From NCBI GenBank assembly GCA_030606215.1, contig JAUWGW010000004.1, positions 1-64,000 of the forward strand: a DNA stretch of 64,000 nucleotides, given 5' to 3'. Below, piece by piece: positions 8,899 to 18,780 of the stretch (position 1 is its first letter; every line of letters begins with the position of its first letter). Under the pieces are notes generated by a model, which worked only from the letters and a program-made list of their open reading frames with translations, was not told where the DNA came from and made no database searches. This DNA comes from a bacterium (GTDB lineage: Bacteria > NPL-UPA2 > JAUVJM01). The translations under genes were made by a program, and so were the position numbers.

Positions 8899-8975
8899 TG
8901 GTGGGCGCAAGTGGACTTGAACCACTGACCCCCTGCGTGTCGAGCAGGTACTCTAACCAACTGAGCTATGCGCCC
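8899..8975 (-). tRNA. tRNA-Val (GAC)
   Basis: The 77-nt gene folds as a full cloverleaf with acceptor GGGCGCA/TGCGCCC, anticodon loop TCGACAC (anticodon GAC) and T-loop TTCAAGT. The 3' CCA is encoded. It is the last of three tRNA genes upstream of thrS. Confidence 0.96.
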
Positions 8976-8997
8976 GTGATACACCGAGCATTTACCA

Positions 8998-9087
8998 TGG
9001 TGCCGGGAGCCGGACTTGAACCGGCACGAAGCTTAAAACTTCAGTGGATTTTAAGTCCACTGCGTCTACCAATTCCGCCATCCCGGC
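8998..9087 (-). tRNA. tRNA-Leu (TAA)
   Basis: The 90-nt gene has acceptor GCCGGGA/TCCCGGC, anticodon loop CTTAAAA (TAA) and a long variable arm, as expected for tRNA-Leu. CCA is encoded. Its first base directly follows the CCA of tRNA-Cys with no spacer. Confidence 0.96.
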
Positions 9088-9162
9088 TGGAGGCGGCACG
9101 CGGATTCGAACCGCGGAATCGGAGATTTGCAGTCTCCTGCCTTACCACTTGGCTATACCGCC
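9088..9162 (-). tRNA. tRNA-Cys (GCA)
   Basis: The 75-nt gene has acceptor GGCGGTA, anticodon loop CTGCAAA (GCA) and T-loop TTCGAAT, with CCA encoded. It heads the Cys-Leu-Val tRNA cluster and abuts tRNA-Leu. Confidence 0.96.
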
Positions 9163-9174
9163 ATTCACAGCATA

Positions 9175-9203
9175 AAACTAACATACCACGTATACAGTGT
9201 CAA
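9175..9203 (-). promoter_or_regulatory. Promoter of the tRNA-Cys/Leu/Val-thrS transcription unit
   Basis: A perfect TTGACA (9203-9198) is followed after 17 bp by TAGTTT (9180-9175) on the minus strand. Initiation would be about six bases before tRNA-Cys. No other convincing promoter was seen before thrS, so thrS may be co-transcribed with the tRNAs. Confidence 0.5.
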
Positions 9204-9239
9204 TAAGAAAACTCGTCGCAGAGCCCACCCATTAAAGAC

Positions 9240-11276
<2,037 letters not shown>

Positions 11277-11286
11277 TCATCCACAC

Positions 11287-12018
11287 TCACACTCCTGAAC
11301 TAAGGCGAAATGCCAATCCTCGCGGGAGTCCCGCATCAATAATCTTCTTCTGCGCAGTTTCAACATCATATTCCACTCTGTATATTTCCACCTCTGAAGT
11401 GCCGGTATCATACACCGCAAAACTTGCAAGTGGATTCTTATCTCTCGGCTGACCTACACTGCCAACATTGATAATGTAGCGCTGGCCATCAGCAATATGG
11501 ATCTTTGTATCAAAAGCATACTTGCACCTGCCTTCATCAATATCCATGCTGAAAACGACGGGTATATGGGAATGCCCTACAAAACAAACTTTCTCTTCAA
11601 ACTCCTTAAAATTCTGGTTGGCTGTGAAGGTGCTGTTAATATAATTCCATTCTTGAGGAGAAAGAGGCGTTGCATGCACAACCAGGGAATCCCCTGCTTT
11701 CTGTATCAACTCGAGATTTTTCAAATACGTACGTTCTTCCTCATTTAACTGCTCCTCCGTCCAGAGAATAGCTTTTTTTGCTTCGGGATTGAAGTAATCA
11801 AGATTGAGAAGCCCTATAGCTCCGTGGTCATGGTTACCTGCAACAGTAACATTGCAAACTTCTCTTACAATCTGCATGCAAACCTCAGGGTCTGCTCCAT
11901 AACCAACAATGTCTCCAGCACAGATATACTCATCTACACCTTTATCCTTAAGAGCTTTCAATACGCTCTTCAATGCTTCCAGATTGGAATGAATATCGGC
12001 TATTATACCGTATTTCAA
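11287..12018 (-). CDS. YfcE/YmdB-type metallophosphoesterase
   Basis: This 243-residue protein has calcineurin-like metal motifs in order: D8-x-H10 (IADIHSN), GD (CAGDIVGYG), GNHDH, and a C-terminal GHSH (CFVGHSHIPVV). It is a soluble two-metal phosphoesterase. The family includes protein phosphatases and phosphodiesterases, so the substrate cannot be given. It overlaps the upstream MscS gene by four bases and lies 26 bases before ligA. Confidence 0.8.
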   Translation of the reverse strand: MKYGIIADIHSNLEALKSVLKALKDKGVDEYICAGDIVGYGADPEVCMQIVREVCNVTVAGNHDHGAIGLLNLDYFNPEAKKAILWTEEQLNEEERTYLKNLELIQKAGDSLVVHATPLSPQEWNYINSTFTANQNFKEFEEKVCFVGHSHIPVVFSMDIDEGRCKYAFDTKIHIADGQRYIINVGSVGQPRDKNPLASFAVYDTGTSEVEIYRVEYDVETAQKKIIDAGLPRGLAFRLSSGV

Positions 12019-13046
12019 CCCTCATCCCCCTTCATGTAGACTGTCCTGATGGGGAAAGGAATCTCAATTCCCTCGTCACCAAAGCGCTTGTGGAGCCTTT
12101 TTATGAACTCATGTTTAATGACATACTGACTGAAAAACTCTTTGACATACATTATCACTGTGAAATTTATGCTGAAATCTGCAAAGGTATGATACCTGAT
12201 AAACGGGTCAAACTCCGGAGCGCCTCCTTGAATCTCATTCAACACTTCCCTGGCAACCTCAATAGTTATCTTTTCCACTTTCTCAAGGTCGCTGTCATAA
12301 CTTACACCAACCTCAACCCGCACTGCCATTTCTTTCTTTGGAAGATTAAAGTTTACAGTGACAGCAGAAGCTAATTTGGAATTGGGAACGATTATCATAT
12401 TGTCATGAATGGCGCGTATGGTTGTGTTTTTCCATGTTATGTCTGTGACATAGCCTTCTTCGCCCGAATCAAGCTTTATATAGTCTCCCGGTCTTACCTT
12501 TCTCGAACCGATGATTTGAAGCCCGGCGAACAGATTAGAAAGTGTGTCCTGAAGAGCAAGAGCAACAGCGAGTCCCCCTAACCCCAGCGCCGTAACTATG
12601 GGCGTGATAGGGATTTTGAGCCACTGAAGTATGACCAGCGCACCTATAACAAAGACGACAACTGTAATAAAGTGTGCAAATATTGATGTCCCGGGAAAAG
12701 TGCCTTTTGCCCTTCTTGCAAAAGGCTCAACCATACCAGATACAAGCCGCGCCAGAACTACAGTTACTGAAAATATGATAACAACACCCATAACCTTATC
12801 AAAATTACTTAGAAAATTTGGACTGACCGGAATCTTGTGCACCGCCATGCGGAGTCCGAGAATTACAAACCAGAGGGTGGGCATCCAGCGCAGGGAAGCA
12901 ATGATAATCTCATCCCCCTCCCATTTTGTCCTCAGAGCAGCCCTCTTGAGTTTTACAAGGATAAGTTTTTCAACCACTATCCCGACAAGAAACCCTCCTG
13001 CTATTAGCATTAACGGTACAAGTAATTGCGCCATCCTTTCATTCAT
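12015..13046 (-). CDS. MscS-family mechanosensitive channel
   Basis: The 343-residue protein has three to four N-terminal membrane segments, the pore helix of MscS (ALGLGGLAVALALQDTLSNLFAG), the beta domain (VRPGDYIKLDSGEEGYV, TWKNTTIRAIHDNMIIVPNS) and the C-terminal alpha/beta domain. It should open under membrane tension to release solutes after osmotic downshock. Its stop overlaps the phosphoesterase start. Confidence 0.9.
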   Translation of the reverse strand: MNERMAQLLVPLMLIAGGFLVGIVVEKLILVKLKRAALRTKWEGDEIIIASLRWMPTLWFVILGLRMAVHKIPVSPNFLSNFDKVMGVVIIFSVTVVLARLVSGMVEPFARRAKGTFPGTSIFAHFITVVVFVIGALVILQWLKIPITPIVTALGLGGLAVALALQDTLSNLFAGLQIIGSRKVRPGDYIKLDSGEEGYVTDITWKNTTIRAIHDNMIIVPNSKLASAVTVNFNLPKKEMAVRVEVGVSYDSDLEKVEKITIEVAREVLNEIQGGAPEFDPFIRYHTFADFSINFTVIMYVKEFFSQYVIKHEFIKRLHKRFGDEGIEIPFPIRTVYMKGDEG

Positions 13047-13073
13047 ATGCCATCCTCCAGAATAAACCCAACT

Positions 13074-13152
13074 TGGTCGGGGTGGGCGGATTTGAACCGC
13101 CGACCTCCTACTCCCGAAGCAGGCGCGCTAAACCAAACTGCGCTACACCCCG
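13074..13152 (-). tRNA. tRNA-Pro (CGG)
   Basis: The 79-nt gene has acceptor CGGGGTG/CACCCCG with the C1-G72 pair typical of tRNA-Pro, anticodon loop TTCGGGA (CGG), a long D-loop and T-loop TTCAAAT. CCA is encoded. It lies between the small exporter gene and the MscS gene. Confidence 0.95.
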
Positions 13153-13178
13153 ACAACACCAGACCTCTGGTGTGTAAG

Positions 13179-13640
13179 CTATGGTCCAAAGTCTAAGATT
13201 TGCCTGCCGCCGAGAGTAAGTGAAGTTACAATGACTCCGGCAAGCAGCACTCCAAAGATTATTGCAGGTAGTGCATATCGGAACCTTATCCTGAAAAGAG
13301 AAGCCGCCACACACCCTGTCCACGCCCCGGTAATCGGAAGAGGAATTGCAACAAAAAGAGATAACCCGATAGCTTCATACTTCTGAACTATTTCTGCCCG
13401 TTTCCTTGTCCTTCCATAGAGCCATTCAAAAAAACGCTTTGCTATTTTGAATCGGCAAAGCTTCTCCGATACAGGTTCAAGAAAAAGCAACAAGGGAATA
13501 ACCGGTATAATGTTCCCCACAACTGCCAGCAGATATGTCTCAAAAATAGGCAGGTCTTTAATTATACCCAGAGGGATAGCGCCTCGCAGCTCTGATATTG
13601 GGAGAGCAGCCATTATGATTACACTCAATTCAACAGGCAT
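13179..13640 (-). CDS. Small multidrug export family protein
   Basis: The 153-residue membrane protein begins with SVIIMAALPISELRGAIPLGI and contains GNIIPVIPLLLFLEP, motifs of the Sm_multidrug_ex family. It has about four membrane segments and a loop with YGRTRKRAEIV. The family name comes from one early report; the substrate is not established. It is adjacent to pcm with no gap. Confidence 0.75.
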   Translation of the reverse strand: MPVELSVIIMAALPISELRGAIPLGIIKDLPIFETYLLAVVGNIIPVIPLLLFLEPVSEKLCRFKIAKRFFEWLYGRTRKRAEIVQKYEAIGLSLFVAIPLPITGAWTGCVAASLFRIRFRYALPAIIFGVLLAGVIVTSLTLGGRQILDFGP

Positions 13641-14294
13641 CTACTTCTCCCATCCATGTCTACCAACCAATGGAACAAAAACACATCCACATACTTCTCT
13701 TCTTTCAAGTTTCCCATTCTTCTTCTCCAAAACAACAAGCTCCTGTGAATAGCAGCCACCGACCGGAATAACCAGACGCCCTCCTTCACTCAGCTGCTCC
13801 GCGAGAGGTTCCGGAACATCAGGAGAACCTGCCGTAACTATGATTCCATCATACGGAGAAAACTCAGCCCATCCTTCAGAACCATCTTCAACTTTTAATT
13901 GAATGTTTATATAGCCGAGAGCTTTTAAAATTTCACCTGCGCGCTTGGACAATTTCTCAACTCTCTCCACTGTATAAATCTGCCCGGAAAGTTCAGCAAG
14001 TATTGCCGCCTGATACCCTGAACCTGTTCCAACCTCAAGATTTTTTTCATCTCCTTTTAGTCCGAGACATTCTGTCATCAATGCCACCATATATGGCTGT
14101 GATATGGTCTGCCCTTCACCAATAGGAAGGGGGCAGTCATCGTATGCTGATTCGATCAAATCTTCCGGGACGAACCTGTGCCTTGGGACTTTCCTCATTG
14201 CCTCCAATACACTCTCATCAGCAATCCCGCGCGGTATTAACTGTGTTTGTACCATCCTTCTTCTTTCCTCTTCAAAATGTTTTTCTTTATCCAT
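13641..14294 (-). CDS. pcm: Protein-L-isoaspartate O-methyltransferase
   Basis: The 217-residue SAM-dependent enzyme shows VPRHRFVPEDLIESAYDD, IGEGQTISQPYMVA and the SAM loop LEVGTGSGYQAA, all diagnostic of PCMT. It methylates isoaspartyl residues in aged proteins to start their repair. It lies in a tight minus-strand run between the GT2 gene and the small exporter. Confidence 0.94.
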   Translation of the reverse strand: MDKEKHFEEERRRMVQTQLIPRGIADESVLEAMRKVPRHRFVPEDLIESAYDDCPLPIGEGQTISQPYMVALMTECLGLKGDEKNLEVGTGSGYQAAILAELSGQIYTVERVEKLSKRAGEILKALGYINIQLKVEDGSEGWAEFSPYDGIIVTAGSPDVPEPLAEQLSEGGRLVIPVGGCYSQELVVLEKKNGKLERREVCGCVFVPLVGRHGWEK

Positions 14295-14306
14295 TTTAAG
14301 AAAGCC

Positions 14307-14972
14307 TCATAAATGAGGCATTAATCCTGTCTTTAAAACCAATCTGATGAATCTGAGTGTATCAATAAATGCATTTATGTTGCTTGCCTGCTTCCGGTAA
14401 ATTGTCTTTATTGGAATCTCGGTAATTTTGAAACCTTGCCTGCTTGCTTTTATCAGGATTTCTGATTCCGTCTCATAATTTGTTGTTGCGAGGTGAACTT
14501 TTTCAAGAACTCCTCTCTTAATAAGTCTAAATCCGGTCTGACTGTCAGTAATTCTCTGGCGAGATAGAATTGAAACGATAAACGAGGTGACTATGTTTGT
14601 AAGTAACCTTATTAAAGGCATCCCCCTGACAGAACCCATCCGCGTTCCGAGAACAATATCAGCACCACTCTTCTCAACCTCATTGATGAATAGAGGCATC
14701 TCCCTGCAATCATGCTGTCCATCTGCATCCAGAGTTATGACTCCGTCATAACCTGCCCTTAGCGCATGGTCGAAACCTGTTCGCAGTGCGGCTCCCTTAC
14801 CGCAATTTCGTAAGTGCCTTAGAACAGTTGCTCCAGCATCCCGCGCTTTCTTAGAAGTGTCATCTGTTGAACCATCATCAACCACAATAACCTCACTCAC
14901 ATAAGAGAGAAGTTTCCTTACAAGTTCTCCAACAGCCCCGCTCTCATTGAAAGCCGGGACTACAACACACAT
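14307..14972 (-). CDS. GT2 polyprenyl-phosphate sugar transferase
   Basis: The 221-residue protein has the GT-A motifs VVPAFNESG, VVDDGSTDD and LDADGQHD, then GTRMG and SQTGFRLI. These mark the DPM1/GtrB-like group that loads a sugar on dolichyl or undecaprenyl phosphate. The ATG at 14972 lies one base after the stop of the acyltransferase; the frame is open further upstream but that part is the end of that gene. No membrane segments follow the catalytic domain. Confidence 0.82.
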   Translation of the reverse strand: MCVVVPAFNESGAVGELVRKLLSYVSEVIVVDDGSTDDTSKKARDAGATVLRHLRNCGKGAALRTGFDHALRAGYDGVITLDADGQHDCREMPLFINEVEKSGADIVLGTRMGSVRGMPLIRLLTNIVTSFIVSILSRQRITDSQTGFRLIKRGVLEKVHLATTNYETESEILIKASRQGFKITEIPIKTIYRKQASNINAFIDTLRFIRLVLKTGLMPHL

Positions 14973-14973
14973 A

Positions 14974-15843
14974 CTATTCACTGTTTTTCCACACTCTATA
15001 ATACATGAACCACTGCTCCGGATAAAGCATAATATACTTCTCAAGAATCTTTATCCATCTTTCAAGAATTTCCCTCTCACCCTCTACCGTATTTTTTGAA
15101 AGGTCAGCGCAGAATGGCTTCTCGAAAAAAAATTTATAGTGGTTATCCTTTTGCCTTATCATGAAAATAGGGAGGATATTTGCTCCTGTTCTGACAGTAA
15201 GAGCCGGCGTACCCCTGGGAAAACCTGCCGGTTTTCCAAAAAAGGGCGTTTTAATTCCCTGAGACGTAATATCCCTATCCCCAAGTATTGCTACCACCTC
15301 ACCACGAAGAAGTGCCCTCATAACTCTTCTAACCTTTCCAAGAGGTATTACCTTTATACCTTTACTCTCCCTTTGACCGACAAAGATTGCATCAACTTTT
15401 GCCTCCTCATGACTTAAAACAATTGCACTGACAGGGTATCCAAGTAGGGCTACGGTCACCCCGCCAAGCTCCCAGTTTCCGAGATGAGCCGACAGCGCAA
15501 TAACTCCTCTTCTTCCGGCAAAAGCCTCTTCAATATATTCCTTATTTTCTATCTCTACAAATTTATTAATGTTCCTGCTGTTGAGTTTACTAATATAGAA
15601 AAAATCGGCAATGAACTTACCAAATTGCACAAAATTGGCCCGGGCGCACTCTGAAATCTTCTCTTCAGTCCAGTCCCTGAAAACATTTCTGAGATTTTCC
15701 TTGAGAATTTCTCTTGCTCCATGGACGAAACAATAGCTCATACCGGCTATTCCTGCCGCTATACGGTATGCAAATTTAAGGGGAAGGAAAAAGACAATAA
15801 GCTGTGCCAGCTTATATAAAATATATTCCAGCATAATTATCAC
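14974..15843 (-). CDS. Lipid A biosynthesis acyltransferase (LpxL/HtrB family)
   Basis: The 289-residue protein has an N-terminal membrane segment and the HX4E catalytic motif (SAHLGNWELGG), then IVLSHEEAK, GDRDITSQGIKTPFFGKPAG and a C-terminal PEQWFMYYRVWK. The family adds secondary acyl chains to lipid A at the inner membrane. The gene is 1 base from the GT2 gene, suggesting envelope co-expression. Confidence 0.88.
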   Translation of the reverse strand: MIIMLEYILYKLAQLIVFFLPLKFAYRIAAGIAGMSYCFVHGAREILKENLRNVFRDWTEEKISECARANFVQFGKFIADFFYISKLNSRNINKFVEIENKEYIEEAFAGRRGVIALSAHLGNWELGGVTVALLGYPVSAIVLSHEEAKVDAIFVGQRESKGIKVIPLGKVRRVMRALLRGEVVAILGDRDITSQGIKTPFFGKPAGFPRGTPALTVRTGANILPIFMIRQKDNHYKFFFEKPFCADLSKNTVEGEREILERWIKILEKYIMLYPEQWFMYYRVWKNSE

Positions 15844-15879
15844 AAATGCGGAGTGTAGAATTTTGCATTAAGGCGATCC

Positions 15880-16251
15880 CTAAGAACCTGATAGTATCTG
15901 GCGCACCTTTCTAATAAGACTATGTGAGTCATAGGGTTTCTCTATAAAAGCTTCAACCTCAAGCTCCTGGGCTTCTTCTCTGCCGTATCTTTTCTCCTCC
16001 CCCGTCAGGATGACAATTGGAATATGAGAGTATTTTTTTGTCCTCCTGAGAAACTCACAGAATCTATATCCATCAACAATAGGCATTTTTATATCCACAA
16101 TAGCGAGGTCAATATGTTTTGTTCTAACTGTATTGATTGCTTCAGGCACATTCGGAACTTCCAAAACCTCATAATCTTCCTGGCTGAAAATAACACCTAA
16201 AGTGCGCCTTGCAAGCTCGTCATCATCCAGGATTAATATTACCTTCTTCAT
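15880..16251 (-). CDS. Single-domain response regulator (receiver)
   Basis: The 123-residue protein is a lone receiver domain. The acidic pocket D9-D10-D11 (ILDDDE), phospho-acceptor D53 (IVDIKMPIVDG), switch T (VILTGEE) and K (FIEKPYD) are present. There is no output domain, so it probably acts by protein contact or phosphorelay. The start is ATG at 16251; the frame extends upstream only through a dispersed repeat. Confidence 0.88.
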   Translation of the reverse strand: MKKVILILDDDELARRTLGVIFSQEDYEVLEVPNVPEAINTVRTKHIDLAIVDIKMPIVDGYRFCEFLRRTKKYSHIPIVILTGEEKRYGREEAQELEVEAFIEKPYDSHSLIRKVRQILSGS

Positions 16252-16298
16252 CAAACTTTCACCCAGTCTGGTTAATAGTAAATACTCAGTAAACGCCG

Positions 16299-16365
16299 TG
16301 TCATTCTGAACCCGAGCGTAGCGAGGGTGAAGAATCTGAGATTCTTCGCTTCGCTCAGAATGACA
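16299..16365. repeat. TGTCATTCTGA palindromic repeat, copy 1
   Basis: The element begins TGTCATTCTGA and ends TCAGAATGACA, with internal GAAGAATCT/AGATTCTTC pairing. A second copy at 56885-56961 shares the ends and flanks (AGTAAACGCCG on one side, CAACC on the other), so the mobile unit is about 85-95 bp. It forms part of the leader of the receiver gene. Confidence 0.8.
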
Positions 16366-16398
16366 GGTTGAAACGAACTTCACCGAATATTCGTAATA

Positions 16399-16428
16399 AT
16401 ACTATCACATAAATTTTATCTAAAGCAA
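16399..16428 (-). promoter_or_regulatory. Promoter of the receiver-protein gene
   Basis: TTGCTT (16428-16423) and TAGTAT (16404-16399) are separated by 18 bp, with a TG at the extended -10 position. The transcript would have a leader of about 140 nt that includes the dispersed repeat. Confidence 0.45.
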
Positions 16429-16468
16429 GGGAAAATCTGGCTCTATCTGGCTCTATCAGAATTTTTTC

Positions 16469-16498
16469 TTGCCTTTCTGGGAAAGTTAATGATAATAT
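16469..16498 (+). promoter_or_regulatory. Promoter of the zinc-ribbon membrane protein gene
   Basis: TTGCCT (16469-16474) and TAATAT (16493-16498) are 18 bp apart. Initiation would fall at or just before the ATG at 16507, predicting a leaderless or nearly leaderless mRNA. The divergent receiver promoter lies about 65 bp away. Confidence 0.4.
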
Positions 16499-16506
16499 TA
16501 GCCATC

Positions 16507-17490
16507 ATGGCAATCACTTTCAAATGCACATGCGGTCAGAGTCTGGAAACTGATGATGAGCACGCCGGCAAGCAAGCTAAGTGTCCGCGCTGTGGGAGCT
16601 CAGTCACCATCCCCTCCCCTGAAATAAAAGAAACTGTCTGCCCCTCCTGTGGAAAGCCTATGGAGGACGGTGCAGTTATATGTATGAAGTGTGGATTTAA
16701 CAAGAAAACCGGGCGCCGCCTTGCCACAGCAGGATATGGTTCTGGTGAAGCCTCACAGGGTGAACCTGGTGTTTCTCCTATCCTTTCCTCTTTTAGCAAA
16801 TCCTTTATTTTCCCGCTCCAGGGAGCGGCATTGGCAATGGTAATCCTTATGCCGTTACTTCGCATCCTATGTGCCTTTATACCATTAATAGGCGGACTGA
16901 TTTACTTCGCTCTTTTCTATTCCTGCCTGATTGATATTATGCGCACAGCCGCAGGCGGCCCCAAGTTCAGAGTAGAATGGCCTGATTTTTCGGACTTCTG
17001 GGATGAAATGCTTCTACCGGCATTAATAGTTTTCTTCGCCGCTCTGATTGTCGTTGGAATTCCTCTGGGAGTAACTATGTCGCTCATCGGCGGAGTTAGC
17101 ACCCTTTCTCAACTGAGCGAACTTTCAGATTTAAGAGTCCAGATTCTGCCGGGCCTCGCCTGGGGCTCAGTTGTCGGAGCACTTGTTGCTATTTTCTGCG
17201 CCAGCTACTTTCCTATGACCTTAGTTGTTGCCGGTATCTATCGGGCTTTTGCCGCCAGTCTCAACCCGGTATTTCTTTTCCGCTCAATATCGCGTATTCC
17301 AAAAGAATATGCTCTTGCAGCGCTGTTTGTTTACATCGTTCTGGCATTACCTGCTATTATTAATCTTGGCCTTCTGTTAATTCCATTTGGAGGTTTCCTG
17401 GCACCAATGATAACCTTCTACTTCTGGGCAGCTGCCGCCTCACGTCTTGGCTTCATGGTTTATTACAACAAGCCAAGATTGGGATGGTGA
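16507..17490 (+). CDS. Zinc-ribbon membrane protein of unknown function
   Basis: The 327-residue protein starts with two zinc ribbons: CTCG...CPRCG (residues 6-30) and CPSCG...CMKCGFN (about 42-62), followed by KKTGRRL. The rest is a polytopic membrane domain with about six segments and a soluble loop with PDFSDFWDEMLLP. This DUF4013-like architecture is common in Planctomycetes-type genomes; the function is unknown. I chose ATG 16507 because the first ribbon begins there; ATG 16491 is out of frame and ATG-like codons at 16489 would place the start upstream of the likely transcription start. purD follows at once. Confidence 0.7.
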   Translation: MAITFKCTCGQSLETDDEHAGKQAKCPRCGSSVTIPSPEIKETVCPSCGKPMEDGAVICMKCGFNKKTGRRLATAGYGSGEASQGEPGVSPILSSFSKSFIFPLQGAALAMVILMPLLRILCAFIPLIGGLIYFALFYSCLIDIMRTAAGGPKFRVEWPDFSDFWDEMLLPALIVFFAALIVVGIPLGVTMSLIGGVSTLSQLSELSDLRVQILPGLAWGSVVGALVAIFCASYFPMTLVVAGIYRAFAASLNPVFLFRSISRIPKEYALAALFVYIVLALPAIINLGLLLIPFGGFLAPMITFYFWAAAASRLGFMVYYNKPRLGW

Positions 17491-18780
17491 ATGATGAAAA
17501 TACTTGTAATTGGCAGCGGCGGGCGTGAACACAGCCTTGTGTGGAAACTCGCCCAGAGCCGAGAGGTAACAAAAGTCTATGCGGCTCTGGGGAATGGAGG
17601 CATTTCTGAAACCGCTGAATGCTTCAACATCAACCCAGCTGATTTTAAAGCTCTTATAGATTTAGTTCGCAGGGAGAGAATTGACCTCACAGTTGTTGGC
17701 CCTGAGTTACCTCTTGTTGAGGGGATTGTGGATGAATTTGAGAAGAATGGTTTGAGGATTTTTGGTCCGCACAGGGAAGCGGCACAACTTGAGGGAAGCA
17801 AGGTTTTCTGTAAAGAACTTCTTCAAAAATACAAGATTCCTACTGCAGACGGAGAAGTGTTTAGCGATATGGAAGATGCCAAAAACTTTCTCGGGAAGTG
17901 TAAATTTCCAAGGGTGGTAAAAGCGGACGGGCTTGCGGCAGGGAAAGGCGTGATGATTTGTAAGACGGAGGAGGAAGGATGTGAGGCGGTTGAAAAGATT
18001 ATGGGCAGGAAAATTTTCGGTGAAGCGGGAGAAAGAATTATAATTGAGGAATTCCTGAAAGGTGAAGAAGCATCTTTCCTGATTTTTACCGATGGCGAGG
18101 AGATTGTCCCTCTGCTCTCATCCCAGGACCATAAAGCTATCTATGACGGGGATAAAGGTCCAAATACAGGTGGAATGGGAGCCTATTCACCCGCGCCTGT
18201 GGTGGACGCTCAGGTTAGAGAGAGAATAATGAGGGAGATTATTCATCCCGTCGTCAGAGCGATGAGGAAGGAAGGAAAAAGATATTGCGGGGTCCTTTAT
18301 GCGGGTTTGATGATTACAGAGGATGGCCTAAAGGTTCTTGAGTTTAATGTGCGTTTTGGTGACCCTGAAACACAGGCTATCCTTCCGCTCCTTAAAACAG
18401 ATTTAATTATCCCGCTTAATGCGTGTATTGATGGGAAATTAGGGGAAGTGAGACTTGACTGGTCCGAAGGAGCTTCTTCAGTATGTGTTGTTCTCGCCTC
18501 TCAAGGCTATCCAGGGAAGTATGAAAAAGGAAAGGAAATAAGCGGTTTAGAGAAAGTTTCGCAAGATGAGGGAATTTACATCTTCCACGCGGGGACACTT
18601 AAGAAAGACGCCGCTTTCACCACAAATGGCGGGCGTGTCCTCGGAGTAACAGGCGTTGGAAATTCAATTCAAAAGGCAATTGATAATGCATATGAGGCTG
18701 TAAGAAAAATACATTTTGATGGAGTTTATTACAGGAAAGATATAGGCTTCCGCGCGCTGGATCGTGGGGACGGGTCCTGA
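17491..18780 (+). CDS. purD: Phosphoribosylamine-glycine ligase
   Basis: The 429-residue ATP-grasp enzyme has the PurD hallmarks GSGGREHSL, VVGPELPLVEG, KADGLAAGKGV, SSQDHKAIYDGDKGPNTGGMGAYSP and EFNVRFGDPETQ. It makes glycinamide ribonucleotide in purine synthesis. The ATG follows the preceding stop directly, and its stop shares a base with the next start. Confidence 0.97.
   Translation: MMKILVIGSGGREHSLVWKLAQSREVTKVYAALGNGGISETAECFNINPADFKALIDLVRRERIDLTVVGPELPLVEGIVDEFEKNGLRIFGPHREAAQLEGSKVFCKELLQKYKIPTADGEVFSDMEDAKNFLGKCKFPRVVKADGLAAGKGVMICKTEEEGCEAVEKIMGRKIFGEAGERIIIEEFLKGEEASFLIFTDGEEIVPLLSSQDHKAIYDGDKGPNTGGMGAYSPAPVVDAQVRERIMREIIHPVVRAMRKEGKRYCGVLYAGLMITEDGLKVLEFNVRFGDPETQAILPLLKTDLIIPLNACIDGKLGEVRLDWSEGASSVCVVLASQGYPGKYEKGKEISGLEKVSQDEGIYIFHAGTLKKDAAFTTNGGRVLGVTGVGNSIQKAIDNAYEAVRKIHFDGVYYRKDIGFRALDRGDGS

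Noticed and set aside
8880-8984. 35-codon N-terminal extension of thrS
   Set aside because: It translates tRNA-Val; no protein start can be there.
8895-9206. Plus-strand 103-codon frame
   Set aside because: It runs antisense across three tRNA genes.
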